The notes below the pieces were generated by a model. It worked only from the letters and a program-made list of their open reading frames with translations, had not been told where the DNA came from and made no database searches. A stretch of 64,000 nucleotides of DNA, from contig JAFQSY010000032.1 of assembly GCA_017409265.1 (NCBI GenBank), forward strand, positions 1-64,000. The letters run 5' to 3'. Shown piece by piece: positions 60,002 through 64,000 of the stretch. The stretch is from Clostridia bacterium (lineage in GTDB: Bacteria; Bacillota; Clostridia; Oscillospirales; Acutalibacteraceae). Position numbers and translations under genes: made by a program. Numbering within the stretch: the first letter of the stretch is position 1; every line of letters begins with the position of its first letter.

Positions 60002-61446
60002 TTTTTATCTCCGGCCTTTTCTGAAAGAATTTCTGCAACAATTTCACGCTCGTCATAGTGAATTTTTCCGCTTGCGAGAATCTGGTAGGTTTCCTGACCC
60101 TTACCTGCAAGAATAACTATATCGCCATCCTTTGCCGAGTCAAGTGCCTTTCTGATTGCGCCTGTACGGTCGCTGTCAACAATGACCTTTGAGCTGTATT
60201 TTCCGACACCTGAAGTAATATCCTCAATTATTGATTCAGGATCCTCGCTTCTGGGATTATCGGAAGTAATAACGGTAATATCCGAAAGTCTTGTTGCAAT
60301 TTCGCCCATTATGGGTCTCTTTGTTTTATCTCTGTCTCCCCCGCAGCCAAAAACTGTAATAACCCTGCCCTCAGTTATTTCGCGAACGCAGTTAAGAACA
60401 TTTTCAAGTCCGTCGGGTGTGTGTGCATAGTCAATGATAACCGTATAGGGAGTATCTGTAGGTACAATTTCCATTCTTCCCGGAATACCTGCGCATTCCG
60501 CAAGAGCATCAAGCACTTCTTTGAAATCCATTCCGAGTTCAACAAGGCAAACAGCCGCACCCATTGAATTATAAACCGAAAAATTGCCCGGAACGCCGAA
60601 TTTTACTCTGCCGATATTTGCGTTGCTGACAAGTTCATATTTAACGCCCGATGCAGAAATTCTGATATTTTTTGCCGAATAATCGCAGTTGTTATTATTA
60701 ACCGAGCAAGTAACAGCTCTGCAATGAGTGCCTTCAACCATTTCCCATGCACTTTCATCGTCAACATTAAGAATTGCGATATCAGAATTTTCAAAAAGCA
60801 TGTGTTTTGCCGCTTTATAATTTTCAAAAGTACCGTGGTAATCAAGATGGTCCCTTGTAAGATTTGTAAATATTGCAGCGTTAAAATGAACGCCGTCAAC
60901 TCTTCTCTGGTCAAGTGCCTGGGATGAAACCTCCATAACGCAGTATTCGCAACCGCATTCAGCCATTTCACTGAAAAGACCGAAAAGCTCATAGCAGTCG
61001 GGAGTTGTCAGCACTGCGGGATATTCCTTATCGCCAACGATATTTTTGACCGTTCCGATAAGACCCGTCTTATGACCGAGCTTATCAAGCACGGATTTGA
61101 TTATAAAGCACGAGGTTGTTTTGCCGTTTGTTCCGGTAACACCTATAATCTTCAGTTTTCTTTCGGGATGACCGTAAAAAGCGGCGCAGATTTTTGCATA
61201 TGCGCTTCTTGTGTTTTCAACAAGGATCTGATTTTTAAGACCCATGTCCTTCTGCACAACAACAGCCGCCGCTCCGTTTTCAATAGCCTCCGCCGCCTTT
61301 GTATGACCGTCAAAGCGCTTGCCTTCAATGCAGACAAAAATGCAGCCTTCAGTCACCTTTGCAGAGTTATCGGTTATCGCCGTAACTTCTTTATTTTCAA
61401 AGTCCCCGGTTATGCCGAGATCCCTCAAAATCATATCAAGTACCAT
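59998..61446 (-). CDS. murE: UDP-MurNAc-L-Ala-D-Glu:meso-diaminopimelate ligase
   Basis: It adds the third residue of the peptidoglycan stem peptide. The ATP loop is VTGTNGKTTS (about 107-116). The specificity motif DNPRSEDP (about 399-406) is the meso-diaminopimelate type; lysine-adding enzymes differ there. ATG 61446 is chosen because GGAGGAC lies 5 bases upstream. A longer reading from 61500 would overlap the preceding penicillin-binding protein gene. It has 482 residues. Confidence 0.96.
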   Translation of the reverse strand: MVLDMILRDLGITGDFENKEVTAITDNSAKVTEGCIFVCIEGKRFDGHTKAAEAIENGAAAVVVQKDMGLKNQILVENTRSAYAKICAAFYGHPERKLKIIGVTGTNGKTTSCFIIKSVLDKLGHKTGLIGTVKNIVGDKEYPAVLTTPDCYELFGLFSEMAECGCEYCVMEVSSQALDQRRVDGVHFNAAIFTNLTRDHLDYHGTFENYKAAKHMLFENSDIAILNVDDESAWEMVEGTHCRAVTCSVNNNNCDYSAKNIRISASGVKYELVSNANIGRVKFGVPGNFSVYNSMGAAVCLVELGMDFKEVLDALAECAGIPGRMEIVPTDTPYTVIIDYAHTPDGLENVLNCVREITEGRVITVFGCGGDRDKTKRPIMGEIATRLSDITVITSDNPRSEDPESIIEDITSGVGKYSSKVIVDSDRTGAIRKALDSAKDGDIVILAGKGQETYQILASGKIHYDEREIVAEILSEKAGDKK

Positions 61447-61474
61447 CTTTTGTCCTCCGTAAAAACCGTTTGTG

Positions 61475-63763
61475 TTAATCCGCATAATCTCCGACATCAA
61501 CGTTGGATTTGAAATAAACCGTTATTGTTTTGCCGTATTCTGCTTCTGTTCCGGGCTCGATGCTCTGGTCATACGAGATAAGCTCGCCTGTGTTAAGAGC
61601 ATTGCCCGAAATTTTGATATTAAGTCCTGCCGAGAGAGCATATTTATTAGCCTGCGACACCGTCATCTGTTGAAGGTCAGGCACCGTCACGGTCAGTCTT
61701 TCCGCATCCTTTTCGGTGTAAAGAACAATTATTCCGTTCCGGGGCATTGCCTGGTTATAAGCAGGCATCTGATTGAGAACAGTTTCACCGTTGCCCACGA
61801 CCTTAACCTCGAAGCCCTCTCCCTTAAGCATCGCCTTCGCATCGTTTACCGAACTGCCGACAAGATTGGGAGCATTGGTATCAAGGAGTTCAATCTCTTT
61901 GTCTGTATACTGACGTTCAACGCCCATATATTCAAGAGTTTTTTCAACCACCTGCGCCGCAACGGGAGTACAAATCTGACCGCCGTTAATCTGACCGACG
62001 GGCTCATCAACAAGAATCAGAACCGCAATCTCGGGGTCATCGGCCGGCGCAAAGCAGCCGAAGGATGCAACATATTCGCCAGTTTTACCGAGCTTCTGCG
62101 AAGTGCCTGTTTTGCCTGCTACTCTATAGCCCGCAACATAGGCATTCTTACCCGTACCGCTTGTAACAACAGCTTCCATCATATCGGCAACAGTTTCTGC
62201 AGTCTGCTGTGAAATAACCTGACGCCTTACAACCGGTTGAGTTTCGCTTATAACGTTGCCGTTTTCATCAAGCTGTTTTTCAACTATATAAGGCGTCATC
62301 AGCTTGCCGCCGTTTGCAATGGCGCTGATTGCCGTTATCATCTGAATGGGGGTAACCTGGAATGACTGACCGAAGGAGGAGCTTGAAAGCTCAACTATAC
62401 CCATACTCTCGAGCGAGTGATAGTTAACTCCTTTAACCGGCATATTTTCCGCAGGAAGGTCAACACCTGTTTTTTCGGTAAACCCGAAAGCTTCGAAATA
62501 TTCAAAGAATTTTTCCTTGCCGAGCTTCTGACCGACAGTTATAAATAAGGGGTTGCAGGAATTCATAAGTCCATGCTTGAGGTCCTGCGTTCCGTGACCC
62601 GTTCTCTTGTGACATTTAATCGTTCTGTCAGAAACCTGAATCTTACCCGTGCAGGTAAACGACATATCTGCGGGAACGGCATTCTCTTCAAGCGCTGCCG
62701 CAGCGGTAACTATTTTGAAAACCGAACCGGGTTCATAGGTATCGCTGACGATAAAGTTTCTCCATCTTGAATAAAGAAGATTGTTGCGAGCCTTGCTTCT
62801 TTCTGCCGAATCTGTATATTCCTCTTCAAGCTGTGCCGATTCCTCTTCGGTAAGATGCTGGGGGTTGTTAAGGTCAAAATTCTGCATGGATGCCATCGCG
62901 AGAATCGCACCCGTATTTACATCCATAACAACGCCGTGAGCGCCGACACCCTTTGAATCCACATAAACTTGCTCAAGCGCATCCTCAAGATAACGCTGAA
63001 CAACCTCATCAAGAGTGAGAACAAGGCTTGTGCCCTGAACTGCATCATAAACCGTTTCAAACTCCTGACTCATAACGTCACTCTTGCCGTTCTGGGCAGT
63101 TATAATTCTGCCGGGTGTTCCGGTAAGAACCGTATCATACTTAAGTTCAACGCCGAGTCTGCCGATATCGTCCGTTCCCGTAAAACCGATAACACTCGAT
63201 GCAAGTGTACCGTAAGGATAGTAACGTTTTACATCGGGGTCTATGCCGACTGCCGAGCTGTAATAAATTCGCTTATCCGTTTCTTCAAGAGCTCCATCGC
63301 CGTTATCTTCAAGAACCCTGTAAGAATAATATTGAGTCAAAAACTCTGCTATTCTTTCTTTTTCTTCAAATTCAATCTGTCGTTTGATAACAAGATAGGC
63401 ATATTTATTTTTGTCAGCCTTTTCCTTAATATCCTCAAGTTCAACTCCGGTTATTTCAGAAAGCTTGCGGCAAAGATCATTCTTGAAATCCTCGTTATCA
63501 ATTTTGCTCGGTCTGATATACACCTTCCAGACGGATGCACTTTTTGCAAGCACTGTTCCGTTTGTGTCGTATATTATTCCTCTTTCAGCTGATATTTCCG
63601 TATCATGAAGCTGATTTTCTTCTGCCTGCTGTTTATATTGCTCGCTGTCAATAAGCTGTATTCTTACAAGATTTACAGCCGTTAATCCGAAAACAAAAGA
63701 AAGAACAGCAAAAACTGCAACCGCTCTTAGAAAGAGCCTTCTTTTAGGCGAAACTTTTTTCAA
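61475..63763 (-). CDS. Class B penicillin-binding protein with PASTA domains (FtsI/SpoVD)
   Basis: This septal transpeptidase has a membrane helix at about 15-35, a dimerisation domain, and a transpeptidase domain with SVFK (Ser347, Lys350), SCN (402-404) and KTGT (551-554). Two PASTA domains follow (about 635-760; PNLVGSSVNDAKAML and VPDLQQMTVSQA). SpoVD and PBP2B both have this form, so it could be vegetative, sporulation-specific or both. TTG 63763 is chosen because AAGGAG (63776-63771) lies 7 bases upstream. It has 762 residues. It starts the visible part of the dcw cluster. Confidence 0.93.
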   Translation of the reverse strand: MKKVSPKRRLFLRAVAVFAVLSFVFGLTAVNLVRIQLIDSEQYKQQAEENQLHDTEISAERGIIYDTNGTVLAKSASVWKVYIRPSKIDNEDFKNDLCRKLSEITGVELEDIKEKADKNKYAYLVIKRQIEFEEKERIAEFLTQYYSYRVLEDNGDGALEETDKRIYYSSAVGIDPDVKRYYPYGTLASSVIGFTGTDDIGRLGVELKYDTVLTGTPGRIITAQNGKSDVMSQEFETVYDAVQGTSLVLTLDEVVQRYLEDALEQVYVDSKGVGAHGVVMDVNTGAILAMASMQNFDLNNPQHLTEEESAQLEEEYTDSAERSKARNNLLYSRWRNFIVSDTYEPGSVFKIVTAAAALEENAVPADMSFTCTGKIQVSDRTIKCHKRTGHGTQDLKHGLMNSCNPLFITVGQKLGKEKFFEYFEAFGFTEKTGVDLPAENMPVKGVNYHSLESMGIVELSSSSFGQSFQVTPIQMITAISAIANGGKLMTPYIVEKQLDENGNVISETQPVVRRQVISQQTAETVADMMEAVVTSGTGKNAYVAGYRVAGKTGTSQKLGKTGEYVASFGCFAPADDPEIAVLILVDEPVGQINGGQICTPVAAQVVEKTLEYMGVERQYTDKEIELLDTNAPNLVGSSVNDAKAMLKGEGFEVKVVGNGETVLNQMPAYNQAMPRNGIIVLYTEKDAERLTVTVPDLQQMTVSQANKYALSAGLNIKISGNALNTGELISYDQSIEPGTEAEYGKTITVYFKSNVDVGDYAD

Positions 63764-63809
63764 AACCGTTCTCCTTCCATACAAAAACAAACAATATTTT
63801 GTCTAAAAA

Positions 63810-63838
63810 AATATACTGTCCCAAAAAGCGGCATGCAA
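63810..63838 (-). promoter_or_regulatory. Candidate promoter of the dcw cluster
   Basis: TTGCAT (63838-63833) and TATATT (63815-63810) have a 17-base spacer on the minus strand, 47 bases before the penicillin-binding protein start. The rest of 63839-64000 shows no clear gene, only a repeated ATATGCAG motif. Confidence 0.55.
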
Positions 63839-64000
63839 AAGACTAATTCCCGATGAACCAAGCACCGAAAACACTTTTAACACGCCGAAATTGAGACAGC
63901 CTTGACTATAACTTTTCAATTATGTATATGCAGTTTTATGCCGTGCATATGCAGACAAAATCAAGATTAAAGCCGTCAACCGTCTGCATTTGCTTTATAT

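Noticed and set aside
61472..62212. 246-codon frame opposite the penicillin-binding protein
   Set aside because: It is antisense to a clear gene with conserved motifs and has no recognisable protein features.
63839..64000. Upstream dcw gene such as ftsL
   Set aside because: Only about 20 codons of open frame reach in from the edge and they show no FtsL-like pattern, so nothing is called.

Overview
The window looks like a chromosomal segment of a mid/low-GC Gram-positive anaerobe of the class Clostridia, most plausibly a gut Oscillospiraceae/Ruminococcaceae-type bacterium. This is inferred from gene content, not from a marker gene. Pointers are AAGGAG-type ribosome binding sites with frequent TTG starts, a T-box leader, a MurE of the meso-diaminopimelate type, a PASTA-domain penicillin-binding protein, an ECF-type vitamin transporter subunit, an anaerobic (radical SAM) sulfatase-maturating enzyme, and many intracellular glycoside hydrolases.

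Layout. 1-6666: tRNA-Leu, an MscS channel, a CDF metal exporter, a secreted neutral-ceramidase-like protein, a long PRPP synthetase and a metallophosphoesterase. 6717-12804 (minus strand): GH36 alpha-galactosidase, a GH123-like DUF4091 protein, ProC, MscL with an added zinc ribbon, and a PflA-like radical SAM protein. 12946-15324: CoaX, a probable pantothenate ECF S component and MetA. 15376-23891: a small membrane protein, a lipoprotein of the GH10-like DUF187 group, a 974-residue cell-wall amidase, another small membrane protein, an anSME/sulfatase pair and a MraY-like transferase. 23925-26146: a Zn/Cd P-type ATPase with its ArsR/CzrA-type repressor. 26364-30912: lipoprotein, GH2, WYL regulator and DUF3798 protein in one operon. 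30969-33619: a T-box leader in front of a single protein joining an XRE helix-turn-helix, a cupin and an acyl-CoA synthetase. 33633-42417 (minus): an apparent operon of a NifU-like protein, GH38 alpha-mannosidase, phosphoglucomutase/phosphomannomutase, CotH-like protein and GH3. 42573-47489: Nnr, lipoprotein, patatin, GH125 alpha-1,6-mannosidase and an ABM-domain protein. 47580-49007: tRNA-Asp, tRNA-Thr and a 1.27-kb AT-rich insert bounded by a duplicated tRNA-Thr 3' end. 49068-51424: GxGYxYP protein and TrmO. 51466-63763 (minus): division and cell-wall (dcw) cluster, in transcription order pbp/spoVD-ftsI, murE, murF, mraY, ftsW, murG, murA, ftsQ/divIB, ftsZ.

How the genes work together. Most of the accessory content is glycan salvage: GH36, GH123-like, GH2, GH3, GH38 and GH125, a sulfatase with its maturase, and a phosphohexomutase that can feed released sugars into central metabolism. 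GH38 plus GH125 suggest use of alpha-mannosides. The dcw cluster builds UDP-MurNAc-tripeptide/pentapeptide, lipid I and lipid II, and the septal machinery. It lacks murD and murC at their usual places.

The two most unusual items are: (1) the T-box leader, with a probable isoleucine AUC specifier, that controls an XRE-cupin-acyl-CoA synthetase fusion. I propose this links isoleucine shortage to activation of a branched-chain carboxylic acid. (2) The tiny tRNA-Thr-targeted island that has no integrase but carries a promoter-hairpin-terminator unit resembling a small structured RNA, and a SHOCT-domain membrane protein.
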